A DNA stretch of 64,000 nt from positions 2,418,001 through 2,482,000 of the forward strand of contig NZ_CP034998.1 in assembly GCF_002531755.2 (NCBI RefSeq), given 5' to 3'. Position 1 is the first letter of the stretch; the number at the start of each line of letters is the position of its first letter. The notes beneath the pieces were generated by a model. It worked only from the letters and a program-made list of their open reading frames with translations, was not told the origin of the DNA and made no database searches. Position numbers and translations under genes: made by a program. The stretch comes from Rhizobium acidisoli (GTDB lineage Bacteria > Pseudomonadota > Alphaproteobacteria > Rhizobiales > Rhizobiaceae). Shown one piece after another: positions 34,505-43,853 of the stretch.

Positions 34505-35005
34505 TCAGCCTTCACGCCCCCTCACCGCCCATGCCCTGGTATCGTGATCGGGATGCTGGTTGTTGCTCTGCTGGATCGCCGCGGCCCAGTCGGCGCCGTT
34601 GGTTTCGGTCGCACCGGTATTTTCCATGCCGGTGATTGTATCGAACCATGCCACCATGTTTTCGGTGCAGGTATTTGCATGCGGCGGGAAGGCGTTCGGA
34701 TCGTCAAGCGAACCGATCATCAGGTTGGTGCGGCCGTTTTCGAGGTGGTGGAAAAACAATGGCGTGCCGCAATTGGCGCAGAAGCCGCGCTCGACAAGCT
34801 CCGAGCTCTTCCAGATGCCAGGCTTGCCGCGTGTCCAGGTGAGCGCATCATCGGGCGCGGCGACCAGCGCGGCAAAGATGTTTCCTGAGGCTTTCTGGCA
34901 CATGCGGCAATGGCAGAGATGCGAATTGTCGAACATCGCGGTTGCGTGGTAGCGCACGGCACCACACTGGCAGCCGCCGCTGAGCCGCATCTCGATGCGT
35001 TTCAT
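34505..35005 (-). CDS. GFA-family (CENP-V-type) zinc protein, second copy
   Basis: A 166-aa protein with start at 35005 and GGAGGAG six bases upstream. Zinc ligands CQCGAV, CHCRMCQKASG and FCANCGTPLFF match the GFA family. It shares the fold with the 137-aa protein at 10998-11411 but has a longer C-terminal tail (about 30 residues) and differs through most of its length, so it is not a recent duplicate. Catalytic activity on S-hydroxymethylglutathione is uncertain for the family. Confidence 0.85.
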   Translation of the reverse strand: MKRIEMRLSGGCQCGAVRYHATAMFDNSHLCHCRMCQKASGNIFAALVAAPDDALTWTRGKPGIWKSSELVERGFCANCGTPLFFHHLENGRTNLMIGSLDDPNAFPPHANTCTENMVAWFDTITGMENTGATETNGADWAAAIQQSNNQHPDHDTRAWAVRGREG

Positions 35006-35099
35006 GTTTCTCCTCCTTCACCAGGTGGTTTGGGCTTAATCTCTTTTAGGTTGTCGTTTTTTGATCGTCCAGCCTGGCCGGAGATTGCAGTTCGGCGAA

Positions 35100-35520
35100 T
35101 GCAAGAAGCAGCGTTGAAGCGTGTCCTTCGAGGCTCCGCCCTATGGGCTGCGCACCTCAGGATGAGGGAGGTTGGAGGGTGCCGCGCCATCATCGCAGGC
35201 ATCAGAGGGTGCCGCGCCAGCGCCCAAGAGAGCCTCATCGCGAGGCGCGGAAGCCGGAGGCTGGAGCCTCGAAGGACGAGGCGGGTGCTCGGCGGCAGAG
35301 GGATGCAAGATGCAACGTTGGAGCATGTCCTTCGAGGCTTCGCCCTCACGGGCTGCGCGCCTCAGGATGAGGGAGGTTGGAGGGTGCCGCGCCCAATCAG
35401 GCGGTTGGAATAGCGTGGTTTGGTCTCGCCTGCTGTTACACCATCGCTCGCGCAGCCTCCGAGAGAGCCTCATCCTGAGGTGCCCCGCAGGGGCCTCGAA
35501 GGACGAGGCGGGTGTGACGG
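35100..35520. repeat. Cluster of RIME-like repeats (family A)
   Basis: At least four half-units alternate in orientation: a reversed unit near 35120-35180, a forward unit 35229-35287, a reversed unit 35325-35392 and a forward unit 35463-35520 (GAGAGCCTCATCCTGAGGTG...). The GGGAGGTTGGAGGGTGCCGC tail is shared by the reversed ones. They fill most of the 517-base gap 35006-35522; no gene is present. Confidence 0.78.
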
Positions 35521-35522
35521 GG

Positions 35523-36419
35523 TCAGAGATTTCTCTCTCGAAGCGCGTCGACGATGACGGAGAAGGCCGGGAGGTTCTGCCGACGGCTGGGGTAATAGAG
35601 GTAATAGCCGGCGAATTTGGGGGTCCAGTCTTCGAGGAAGAGTTGGAGACGCCCGTCCGCGATATGCGTTTCGACATAGCTTTCCGGAACAAAGGCGATG
35701 CCGTGGCCTTGGAGGGCAGCGTGGACCATTTCGCGATCGGTGTTGAAGGTGAACTGGCCCTCCACCCTCACCCGGACCTCCTCGTCGTTCTTTTCGAACT
35801 CCCAGGCGTACAGTCCGCCCACCCGGTCGAGACGCCTGTTGATGCAGTTATGATGCATCAGCTCCTGCGGTGTCGTCGGCACCGGTCTTGTCTTGAAATA
35901 GTCGGGGGACGCGACGGCCACCAGCCGCCAGTCCGGGCCGATCCGCACCGCGACCATGTCCTTCTCCAGGCTCTCGCCGAGACGCACGCCGGCATCGAAG
36001 CCATCTTCGACGATGTTGCGGAAGCTGTTGTCGACGCTGAGTTCCAGCCTGATATCCGGATATTCCCCGAGGACGGGGGCGAGCTTCGGCCAGACCACGC
36101 TTTCCATCGCGTGGTTCGAAAGGGTGATCTTGACGGTGCCGGCGGGTTTGTCGCGATAGGCCATCAATGCCGCGATATCCGCCTCGATTTCGGAAATGCG
36201 CGGTGCAAGCGATTGCCGGAGACGCTCGCCGGCCTCCGTCGTCGCCACGCTCCGCGTCGTGCGGGTGAGAAGCCGCAGCCCCATGCGCGCTTCGAGTTCC
36301 TTGACGGCGTAGCTCAGCGTCGATTGCGCGACCCCGAGTTTCGCCGCGGCCCTGGTGAAGCTGCGCTCCTCCGCCACTGCCAGGAATAGCAGCAGCTCAT
36401 TGAAATTCTCGCGGGCCAC
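35523..36419 (-). CDS. LysR-family transcriptional regulator
   Basis: A 298-aa regulator, GTG start at 36419. The N-terminal HTH reads RSFTRAAAKLGVAQSTLSYAVKELEARMG (about residues 19-47, shown here only in part as AAAKLGVAQSTLSYAVKELE), followed by TRTTRSVATTEAGE, typical of the family. The C-terminal effector domain contains DAGVRLGE and GHGIAFVPE. It is divergent from the zinc dehydrogenase at 36570, with an 8-bp inverted repeat between them, and most likely controls that gene and the MFS exporter. Confidence 0.92.
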   Translation of the reverse strand: MARENFNELLLFLAVAEERSFTRAAAKLGVAQSTLSYAVKELEARMGLRLLTRTTRSVATTEAGERLRQSLAPRISEIEADIAALMAYRDKPAGTVKITLSNHAMESVVWPKLAPVLGEYPDIRLELSVDNSFRNIVEDGFDAGVRLGESLEKDMVAVRIGPDWRLVAVASPDYFKTRPVPTTPQELMHHNCINRRLDRVGGLYAWEFEKNDEEVRVRVEGQFTFNTDREMVHAALQGHGIAFVPESYVETHIADGRLQLFLEDWTPKFAGYYLYYPSRRQNLPAFSVIVDALRERNL

Positions 36420-36465
36420 GGGGGATATCTCCAGTCATTCCGATCCGGTGCCATTAATAGCTGAT

Positions 36466-36511
36466 TTCGATAAGTCCATGCAAATTACAACGACTAATCC
36501 GAGTTATCGAA
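36466..36511. promoter_or_regulatory. Inverted repeat, possible LysR site
   Basis: TTCGATAA at 36466-36473 and its exact complement TTATCGAA at 36504-36511, 30 bases apart. LysR activators often bind two half-sites on such spacing. It lies in the 150-base divergent region. Confidence 0.4.
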
Positions 36512-36569
36512 TGGTGCTATCCATCTCCCAAAGAATGAGACGGGCATTCCGCCCGGACAGGAGATGATT

Positions 36570-37586
36570 ATGCTCGGCACCGTCCTTCGCGCCCCCGGCG
36601 ATATCCGCTGCGAGGAAGTCGCGGAACCGAAAATCCAGAAACCCACCGACGCGATCATCAAGCTGTCGGCATCCTGTGTCTGCGGCTCCGACCTCTGGCC
36701 CTATCGCGGCCTTCAACCGATAAATGCCCCGCAGCACATGGGCCACGAATATTGCGGTGTCGTCGTCGAGGTCGGCAGCGAGGTAAGGACTGTCCGCCCC
36801 GGCCAGTTCGTCGTCGGCTCGTTCTGCCTCTCCGACAACACCTGCCCGCATTGCCGCTATGGCTTCCAGTCGTCCTGCGAGCATCGCGAATTCATGTCGG
36901 GCGCGCAGGCGCCCTATGCCCGGATCGCGCTTGCCGACGGCACGCTTGTGGCGACCGACACCATGCCATCCGACGACCTGATCCCCAGCCTGCTCGCGGC
37001 TTCTGATGTTCTCGGCACCGGCTGGTATGCGGCCGACGCCGCGCGGGTCACGCCGGGATGCACGGCGGTCGTGGTCGGCGACGGCGCGGTCGGCCTGATG
37101 GGCGTGCTCGCGGCCAAGCAGCTTGGCGCCGGCCGCATCATCGCCATGAGCCGCCATAAGCAGCGCCAGGACCTCGCACTCGAATATGGCGCGACCGATA
37201 TCGTCACCGAGCGCGGCGACGAGGGTGTGGCCAGGATCAGGGAATTGACGGGTGGCGTCGGTGCGGACTCGGTGCTGGAATGCGTCGGCACCGAGGAGTC
37301 GATGATGCAGGCGATCAATGCCTGCCGCCCCGGCGGCTCGATCGGCTATGTCGGCGTTCCCCATGGCGTCAGTCTCGACGGACAGATGCTGTTCTTCGCA
37401 CAGAAGAACCTGTTGGGCGGCCCTGCCCCGGTTCGCCGCTTCCTGCCGCACCTGATCGATCTCATCCTGTCGCGCAAGATCAACCCCGGAAAGGTCTTCG
37501 ATCTCGAAGTGCCGCTCGCCGATGTCGCCCAAGGCTACAAGGCGATGGACGAGCGCTCGGCGATCAAGACGCTGCTGCGGATGTGA
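36570..37586 (+). CDS. Zinc-dependent medium-chain alcohol dehydrogenase
   Basis: A 338-aa enzyme. Start ATG 36570 has AGGAG six bases before it; the ATG at 36564 is too close. Catalytic zinc ligands are in SCVCGSD (Cys), GHEYCGVV (His-Glu) and the structural zinc loop appears as CPHCRYGFQSSCEH, with one ligand less usual. The Rossmann motif VVGDGAVGLMGV lies near residue 170. Oxidises an alcohol or polyol with NAD(P); substrate unknown. Divergent from LysR and followed at 163 bases by an MFS exporter. Confidence 0.9.
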   Translation: MLGTVLRAPGDIRCEEVAEPKIQKPTDAIIKLSASCVCGSDLWPYRGLQPINAPQHMGHEYCGVVVEVGSEVRTVRPGQFVVGSFCLSDNTCPHCRYGFQSSCEHREFMSGAQAPYARIALADGTLVATDTMPSDDLIPSLLAASDVLGTGWYAADAARVTPGCTAVVVGDGAVGLMGVLAAKQLGAGRIIAMSRHKQRQDLALEYGATDIVTERGDEGVARIRELTGGVGADSVLECVGTEESMMQAINACRPGGSIGYVGVPHGVSLDGQMLFFAQKNLLGGPAPVRRFLPHLIDLILSRKINPGKVFDLEVPLADVAQGYKAMDERSAIKTLLRM

Positions 37587-37748
37587 CGTCCGGATTTCGG
37601 ATCACACCGAGGACCCCGAAAACTTAGCCGTCCGAGATTTCGAAATCGACGACGCCGGCATGGCTTGTCGGCGCGACTCTGGCCGCCGGAACGGCGACGC
37701 GCAGCTGTCGCCCGGCGCCATGAACGCCCGCCTTGAAGGGACAGCCCG

Positions 37749-38939
37749 ATGGACATCAACTACGACATGAGAATTGAAGCCAAGACGACGCCGTGGAGTG
37801 CGGTCATCTGCATGATGCTGACCTCCTTCGTGCTCGTCGCGTCGGAATTCATGCCGGTGAGCCTGCTGACCCCGATCGCCGACGAACTGGCGAGCACCGT
37901 AGGCCAGGCAGGTCAGGCGATCTCGATCTCGGGTTTCTTCGCCGTCATCACCGCCTTGTTTAGCAATGTGCTGTTTGCGCGCTTCGACCGGCGCCTGGTG
38001 ATCCTCTGCTATACCGTCGTGCTCGTGGTCTCGGGTCTGGCGGTCACCTTTGCCCCCAATTACCTCATATTCATGGTCGGCCGCGCGCTCATCGGCGTGT
38101 CGATCGGCGGCTACTGGTCCTTGGCAACGGCGATCATCGCCCGCATCGCCTCCGGTCCCGACGTGCCCAAGGCGCTGGCCATGCTGCAAGGCGGCAGTGC
38201 GCTCGCCGCAGTGATCGCCGCCCCGCTTGGAAGTTTCCTCGGCAGCCTTGTCGGATGGCGCGGCGCCTTCTTCATCGTCGTGCCGATCGGCATTGTCGCG
38301 TTCATCTGGCAAGCTATCGCCTTGCCCCGAATGCCGGGCGGCCAAAGCGGATCGCTCGGCAGGACCTTCCGCCTGATGGGCAACCGCACCTTCGCCCTCG
38401 GCATGACGGCGATGATCCTGTTCTTCATGGGGCAGTTCGCGCTGTCGACCTATCTCAGGCCGTTTCTCGAAGACATCACCCATCTCGGCGTCAACGCGCT
38501 CTCGCTGGTGCTGCTCGGGATCGGCCTTGCCGGCCTCGCCGGAACCTCGCTGATACCCTCCGTGCTGCGCGCGCATATGGCCCACGTGCTCATCGGGTTT
38601 CCGGCGGTTCTGGTGACCGTGGCCCTGGCGCTCGTCGGCCTCGGTCCCGTGGCCTTCGCGACAGCCGGCCTGCTGCTTTTCTGGGGCTTGCTGACGACGC
38701 CGGTGCCGGCGGCATGGACGACTTGGATGACGCGGACGGTCCCGCACCATCTGGAGGAAGCCGGCGCCTGGTTTGTCGCACTCATTCAGTTTGCGATCAC
38801 TTCAGGGGCATTCGCCGGCGGCCTGCTGTTCGATCATGTCGGCTGGTGGAGCCCGTTCGTGTTGAGTGCGGTGACTATGCTGGGTTCGGCGGTGACTGCG
38901 GTTGGCGTGACGCGGGCATCCAAGAGAGCCTCATCCTGA
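37749..38939 (+). CDS. MFS exporter, purine-ribonucleoside/arabinose-efflux type
   Basis: A 396-aa transporter with twelve hydrophobic spans; ATG 37749 (AAGGGA eight bases upstream). The motif ARFDRRLVILCYTVV after helix 2-3 is the MFS motif A region and GRALIGVSIGGYWSLATAI is typical of the DHA1/NepI-AraJ group that exports nucleosides, sugars or drugs. Its last seven codons (ending KRASS) and the stop lie inside a family-A repeat that starts at about 38925, so the C-terminus has probably been replaced by the repeat. Downstream of the LysR-linked dehydrogenase and maybe co-regulated. Confidence 0.88.
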   Translation: MDINYDMRIEAKTTPWSAVICMMLTSFVLVASEFMPVSLLTPIADELASTVGQAGQAISISGFFAVITALFSNVLFARFDRRLVILCYTVVLVVSGLAVTFAPNYLIFMVGRALIGVSIGGYWSLATAIIARIASGPDVPKALAMLQGGSALAAVIAAPLGSFLGSLVGWRGAFFIVVPIGIVAFIWQAIALPRMPGGQSGSLGRTFRLMGNRTFALGMTAMILFFMGQFALSTYLRPFLEDITHLGVNALSLVLLGIGLAGLAGTSLIPSVLRAHMAHVLIGFPAVLVTVALALVGLGPVAFATAGLLLFWGLLTTPVPAAWTTWMTRTVPHHLEEAGAWFVALIQFAITSGAFAGGLLFDHVGWWSPFVLSAVTMLGSAVTAVGVTRASKRASS

Positions 38940-39080
38940 GGTGCCCCGTAAGGGCCTCGAAGGACGAGGCTGGCGCTCGGCGTCAGATGGGTGCAAGGAG
39001 CCGCGTTGCGGCGTGCTTCGAGGCTCCGCCCTCTCGGGCTGCGCACCTCAGCATGAGGGGCTTTGGAGGATGCCGCGCGG
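38925..39080. repeat. RIME-like repeat overlapping the MFS gene end
   Basis: Forward unit GAGAGCCTCATCCTGAGGTGCCCC from 38925, then GGCCTCGAAGGACGAGGC, and a reversed unit (GCTTCGAGGCTCCGCCCTCTCGGGCTGCGC then CTCAGCATGAGGGGC) to about 39080. The two units are inverted to each other and can form a long stem. Confidence 0.78.
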
Positions 39081-39206
39081 TAATCGCGGGCGCAGGAGGA
39101 TGCGCACAACCTAAGCGAGAGCTTGCGCGATCCGCCGGGGCTTGACTAGATCTCCCCAATTTCACCCAAGCACTGTAGTAGCGGACTTGGATGAGAGGAA
39201 TCTAGG

Positions 39207-39737
39207 ATGTCGATCTTGCTAAGAAATCTGTCGCTGCTGGTTGGAATAACATTGGCGGTACCAGCCTTTGGCAATTGCTTAACCGCCAATGAGACCAAAC
39301 AGGGCGTGCTGCTGACCAGAGAGGCGCCTTTCTATTCCGTATTCTACAAGCCGGACGGCCCGGGTCTCACCGAACAACGGCTGATGCAGCGCGACGGTTC
39401 GCTGCAGCCGGTGTCGGCTGCATATTTACACCCCTTGCTCGTCGAAAAGAGAGTGAGTGCCAGCGGAACGCATGAGCTGAAATACGCGAATGCGATTGCG
39501 TTGGACGATCTACCGCAGAAGAAGAACTGGCAATCCGACACCACGCTTTTCATCAATGGCAAAAAATCCGTTTCGGGCACGACTTTTATTAGGTTCGACG
39601 GCTGGGGAGAGGAAACGATTGCATCTTGTTCCTACAAAGTCTGGGCCATCAACAGCCGTCTGAAACTGACGGAATTGCCTCCGATTATTTTCGAACAATA
39701 TTATTCCCCGAGCTTCATCTCGTTCTTCGTTCGGTAA
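39207..39737 (+). CDS. Secreted protein of unknown function
   Basis: A 176-aa protein, ATG 39207 with GAGG ten bases before it. Residues 1-22 (MSILLRNLSLLVGITLAVPA) form a signal peptide with cleavage near AFG-NC. The mature part has two cysteines (at NCLTANE and ASCSYKVW) that could form a disulphide, and mostly beta-type sequence. No domain recognised. Stands alone between a repeat and the cyclase gene, with GC lower than its neighbours. Confidence 0.6.
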   Translation: MSILLRNLSLLVGITLAVPAFGNCLTANETKQGVLLTREAPFYSVFYKPDGPGLTEQRLMQRDGSLQPVSAAYLHPLLVEKRVSASGTHELKYANAIALDDLPQKKNWQSDTTLFINGKKSVSGTTFIRFDGWGEETIASCSYKVWAINSRLKLTELPPIIFEQYYSPSFISFFVR

Positions 39738-39921
39738 GGCTAGGCCCCTCCAACCAACCGTTGAGCGAGGTTCGATTTGATCGGCTCCAAATCGGCTGGG
39801 GCAACTAGGGGACATTGTCCACTCGGAGGTGGAGATCGCCTGGACATTACCTCTTACGGCTTGTTGACTCACCCGCAGTTGAACAATAACTTGCTAATTT
39901 GGTCGTTGGGCTTGTCCTCAC

Positions 39922-41628
39922 ATGACGGATCAATTTCTTCAGCGTCGTCTCGCTGCCATCGTCGTTGCCGATGTGGTGGGATATTCACGCCTGATGGAGG
40001 CTGATGAAGTCGCAACGCTTGAGAACCTCAGGGAACTCCGTTCTGGCGTTATCGAGCCGGCTGTGATGCGCCACAACGGTCGCATCTTCAAGGTCGTGGG
40101 TGACGGCTTCCTTATCGAATTCGGCAGCGCGGTGGACGCAGTCGAAGCAGCGCTGGAAATGCAACGGGCCACCAAGACTGTCGAGGCTCCCGGAGATCGA
40201 CGCCTACTTTTACGTGTAGGCGTCAATCTGGGAGATGTCATTGACGATGGTTCAGACGTCCTCGGCGACGGGGTCAATGTCGCGGCGCGCCTGGAGACGC
40301 AGGCCGCGCCGGGAGGTATCTGCATTTCAGCCGGCGTTCACGACGAGATCGTCGGCAAGATCGGCGACCGGTTCTTCGACGCAGGCGAGCGCTACCTGAA
40401 GAACCTGACTCGCCCCGTCCACGTGTGGCATTGGCCGGATGCGCTGGAAAGCATATTGCCGCTTCCCGACGGCCCCTCGATCGCTGTATTGCCGTTCACG
40501 AACATGAGTGGGAATGAAGCCGACGCGCCTTTCGTCGACGGCCTGACTGAAGACCTGATCACCGACCTTTCCCGTACGGCCGGCCTGTTCGTCATCGCGC
40601 GCAATTCCGTCTACGGTTACAAGGGCAAGCCGGTCAACGTAAAGCTGGTCGCCCAGGAACTCGGCGTCCGCTACGTCCTGGAGGGCAGCGCCAGACGCGC
40701 AATGGGCCGTGTCCGCATCAACGCCCAACTGGTCGACACGGCTGACGGCGGGCACTTGTGGGCCGAGAGGTTCGACAGGACGCTGGAAGATGTTTTCGAA
40801 TTGCAGGATGAAGTCAACGCCAAGATTGTCGAAGCCCTCGTCGGCCGGCTGACCATCCCGACGCCGCGCAATCGGCCGAAGAACTTTGAGGCGTACGACC
40901 TGTGTGTGCGCGCCCGCCTGCTGACGGAAGTGTCGCCGCAAACCGAGCGCGAGGCCTATATGCTGCTCCAGCGCGCGGTCAAGCTCGAGCCATCCTATGC
41001 CGAGGCGCTCGGTCTGCTCGCCTATAACCGTTGGCTGGCCTGGACTCATTTCGGCGAGCCCGAAGATCCCAACCGTGAGATGGCGACGACATCAGCGCAA
41101 AAGGCAGTCGAGCTGGATCCAAACGATGCCGGCTGCCGTTACGTTCTGGGGACCATTCTGGCCTACGAGCGGCGATGGGAGGAATCGGAGGCCGCCTTCG
41201 CCAAGGCCCTGGAGCTGGACCCCAACCACGCCGACACCTGGGCCGCCATGTCTGATATCTCAGTGCTGGACGGCAGGGTTGCCGACGGACTGGCGCAGAT
41301 CGAGAAAGCTCTGCGGCTCAATCCCCGTCCAGCCTGCTGGTATCTTTGTCATCTTGGGCAGGCGCAATACGCCGCGCGTGACTATGAGGCGGCAGCCGCT
41401 ACACTCCGCAGGGAAGACACGTATCGTACCAACTCACGGAAATTCCTGGCGGCTACGCTTGCGCAGTCGGGCCAGCATGAGGAGGCGCGGCGAGAAGCAG
41501 AATTGTTCCTGATCGCCCACCCGCATTTCACGATCGGCCATTGGCTCAGCTCCCAGCCGCTGCGCGATGCATCTGTACGAGACCACTTTGTCGACGGCTT
41601 CCGAAAGGCCGGCCTGCCGGAGATGTGA
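39922..41628 (+). CDS. Class III adenylate cyclase domain with TPR repeats
   Basis: A 568-aa protein. Residues 8-170 are a class III nucleotide cyclase: RRLAAIVVADVVGYSRLM carries the first metal Asp, KVVGDGFLIEF the second, and GDGVNVAARLE the Asn and Arg region of the active site. A FlgO-like/TolB-type region follows (SIAVLPFTNMSGNEADAPF then DLITDLSRTAGLFVIARNS), and tetratricopeptide repeats fill about 330-540. Such cyclase-TPR fusions are numerous in rhizobia. Likely makes cAMP in answer to a protein partner; the signal is unknown. No neighbour in an operon. Confidence 0.9.
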   Translation: MTDQFLQRRLAAIVVADVVGYSRLMEADEVATLENLRELRSGVIEPAVMRHNGRIFKVVGDGFLIEFGSAVDAVEAALEMQRATKTVEAPGDRRLLLRVGVNLGDVIDDGSDVLGDGVNVAARLETQAAPGGICISAGVHDEIVGKIGDRFFDAGERYLKNLTRPVHVWHWPDALESILPLPDGPSIAVLPFTNMSGNEADAPFVDGLTEDLITDLSRTAGLFVIARNSVYGYKGKPVNVKLVAQELGVRYVLEGSARRAMGRVRINAQLVDTADGGHLWAERFDRTLEDVFELQDEVNAKIVEALVGRLTIPTPRNRPKNFEAYDLCVRARLLTEVSPQTEREAYMLLQRAVKLEPSYAEALGLLAYNRWLAWTHFGEPEDPNREMATTSAQKAVELDPNDAGCRYVLGTILAYERRWEESEAAFAKALELDPNHADTWAAMSDISVLDGRVADGLAQIEKALRLNPRPACWYLCHLGQAQYAARDYEAAAATLRREDTYRTNSRKFLAATLAQSGQHEEARREAELFLIAHPHFTIGHWLSSQPLRDASVRDHFVDGFRKAGLPEM

Positions 41629-41644
41629 ATGTGTACAGCGCCCA

Positions 41645-41700
41645 GAGAGGCTCCTGGAGGTGCGCCCCGCAGGGGCCTCGAAGGACGAGGCGGGTGCGCC
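41645..41700. repeat. RIME-like half-unit (family A), degenerate
   Basis: GAGAGGCTCCTGGAGGTGCGCCCCGC followed by AGGGGCCTCGAAGGACGAGG. It sits between the convergent cyclase and beta-galactosidase genes and has diverged in its first half. Confidence 0.6.
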
Positions 41701-41706
41701 GCTGCC

Positions 41707-43839
41707 TCACCCCTCCAACTCCACAATCGCGCAGCCATAACCCTCAAGCTGCAGCCTGCCCGTTACCGGCTTCTCCCCATCCAGCAGGTCCCGCCCGGCC
41801 GGCACGCCGCCGATCGTCGCGGGCTGGTCGGTGTAGTTCTGCACGAAGAGCAGCCGCCGCTCGTCGTTCATCCGCATCGTCACCTCCACACCCTCGGGCA
41901 GTCCGCCGACCAGCGGTTCGATATCGGCCTGGGGGAAGAGGCGTTCGGTCAGCGCCTCGGTCAACTCAGGCGTGAGATAGGTGCCGAGATAGACCACCTG
42001 GCCCTTGCCGACCTTGCGGGCGGTTGCCATCGCCTGTCCCTCGGCATAGCGGTTCGACCAGGCGGCGATCACCTCGACGTCGCTGTCGACCGTCAGGTTT
42101 TCATAGAAGTGGCCGGCGGTGATTTCGCGGTTGCCGAGTTTGAAGCGGCGCTGGCGGCGCTGGGATTCGGCCGGCTTGTTCGGCGGGATGACGAGACCGC
42201 CGGAGCGCTCCATCACATCGAACAGGCCGTTGGCGCCGGGAGCGGTCAGACGGCCGAAATCTTCGACGCGCACGCCGGTCAGTTTTGACAGCGCGGTGCC
42301 CGGCGCGGTCTCGCGGATGACGTGGTTGTCTTCGTCGCGCGTGCCGGTGCGGGCGCCGATGACGACGGTGCCGCCCGAGGCTGCGAAGGCTTCGAGCTTT
42401 TCCGTCCATTCGTCCTTCCACATCACCCAATGGGGGACATAGAAGAGCTTCAGCCTGGAGAGATCGTCTTCGGGATGGATGAAGCCGCAGGCGATGCCGC
42501 GATCATAGCAATATTGATGCAGCAGGATCGCATCGTCCTGTGGGCTCGGCAGGCCGATCGGATAGGTCTTGTGGGCTTCCTGATTGTCGAAATCGGAGCC
42601 GGCGATGCCGACATCCATGCGCACATAGGTGCCGAGGATCTTCGGCTGCAGCGCGATCATCTCGGTCGCGAAGCGCTTGGCCTCCTCATAACGGTGGCGG
42701 CCGATATCGTCATGGTCGATGATGCCCATCCAATAGATCTCGGCGCCGAAATGGGCCGGGCGCCAGCGGAAGAACATCAAGCCATCGGCCCCGTGGGCGA
42801 CGGAGGAGAGCGCCATGCGGCGCAGCTCGCCCGGCTCCGGCGTCAGCGTGCAGAAGCCCGGCTGGCTGCCGAAACCCGATTGCTGCTCGGGCACGATGTA
42901 ATTGCCGGAAAAGCCGCGGCAGATATCGAGGTGCAGCGCCTGCACCTTGGCGTGGTTGCCGAGCCGCTGGAACTCGTCATAGAGCATCGGATAGATGTCG
43001 TAGCCGACGAAATCGAGATCCTTGCTGAACTGGCCGCGGAAATCGATATCCCGGAGGCCGCCGAGATTGTGGAAGACGAACCAGGCGGGTTTGACGGCTC
43101 TGAGGATTTCGACCTGGTCGTGCTGGAAGCGCGCGGTGGAGAAGGCGAGGAAGCGGTGATAATCCTGCAGATGGCCGGGGCTCGGGAAGGTCGGGCCGAA
43201 CTCGATCGGCAGCACCACCTGATCGAAGCCGTCATAGGCCGTCGCCCAGAAATCGCCGCCCCAGGCGCGGTTGAGCTTGGCAATCTCGCCGTATTTATCG
43301 GCGAGGAAGGCTTGGAATTCGCTGAGCGTTGCCTGGGAAAAGCTCTCCGGCATGCTGGTGTTCAGCTCGTTGTCGGTCTGCCATCCCACAACATGCGGAT
43401 TGTCGCGATAGTGCTCGGCCATCGCCTGGGTGATGCGCCGGCTGTGCTCGCGAAACACCGGGCTTGCCGTATCGCAATGCTGGCGCGAGCCGTGGCTCAT
43501 CGGCCGGCCCTTGCCGTCGACCCTTAAGATTTCAGGATGTGCTGCGGTCAGCCAGCGCGGCGGGGTGGCCGTCGGCGTGCATAGGATCGTATCGATGCCG
43601 TAGCGCCCGAGCATTGCGATGGCCCGGTCGAACAGGTCGAAATCGAAAGTGCCGCGCTTCGGCTCGAGAATATGCCAGGCGAATTCGGCCATGCGCACCA
43701 CGTTGAAGCCGGCCTTCGCCATGCGCTCGGCGTCGCGCTCCCAATAGCTTTCATCGACATGCTCGGGATAATGCGGGGCGCCGACGAGGAAACGGTCGGT
43801 CTTGACGGGGTTCCATACGGAGAGGGTCTTGTCGGACAC
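41707..43839 (-). CDS. GH42 beta-galactosidase
   Basis: A 710-aa cytoplasmic glycosidase, start at 43839. The TIM barrel carries GAPHYPEHVDESYWERD at the N-terminus, the acid/base Glu in VGWQTDNELN (about residue 153) and the probable nucleophile Glu in YIVPEQQSGFG (about 320), then the trimerisation and C-terminal domains (YVPHWVMWKDEW, VYLGTYLT). It splits terminal galactose from oligosaccharides taken up by the adjoining ABC transporter. It is the last gene of that operon: its start is 15 bases after the ATPase stop. Confidence 0.93.
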   Translation of the reverse strand: MSDKTLSVWNPVKTDRFLVGAPHYPEHVDESYWERDAERMAKAGFNVVRMAEFAWHILEPKRGTFDFDLFDRAIAMLGRYGIDTILCTPTATPPRWLTAAHPEILRVDGKGRPMSHGSRQHCDTASPVFREHSRRITQAMAEHYRDNPHVVGWQTDNELNTSMPESFSQATLSEFQAFLADKYGEIAKLNRAWGGDFWATAYDGFDQVVLPIEFGPTFPSPGHLQDYHRFLAFSTARFQHDQVEILRAVKPAWFVFHNLGGLRDIDFRGQFSKDLDFVGYDIYPMLYDEFQRLGNHAKVQALHLDICRGFSGNYIVPEQQSGFGSQPGFCTLTPEPGELRRMALSSVAHGADGLMFFRWRPAHFGAEIYWMGIIDHDDIGRHRYEEAKRFATEMIALQPKILGTYVRMDVGIAGSDFDNQEAHKTYPIGLPSPQDDAILLHQYCYDRGIACGFIHPEDDLSRLKLFYVPHWVMWKDEWTEKLEAFAASGGTVVIGARTGTRDEDNHVIRETAPGTALSKLTGVRVEDFGRLTAPGANGLFDVMERSGGLVIPPNKPAESQRRQRRFKLGNREITAGHFYENLTVDSDVEVIAAWSNRYAEGQAMATARKVGKGQVVYLGTYLTPELTEALTERLFPQADIEPLVGGLPEGVEVTMRMNDERRLLFVQNYTDQPATIGGVPAGRDLLDGEKPVTGRLQLEGYGCAIVELEG

Positions 43840-43853
43840 GGGGATGGTCTTTC

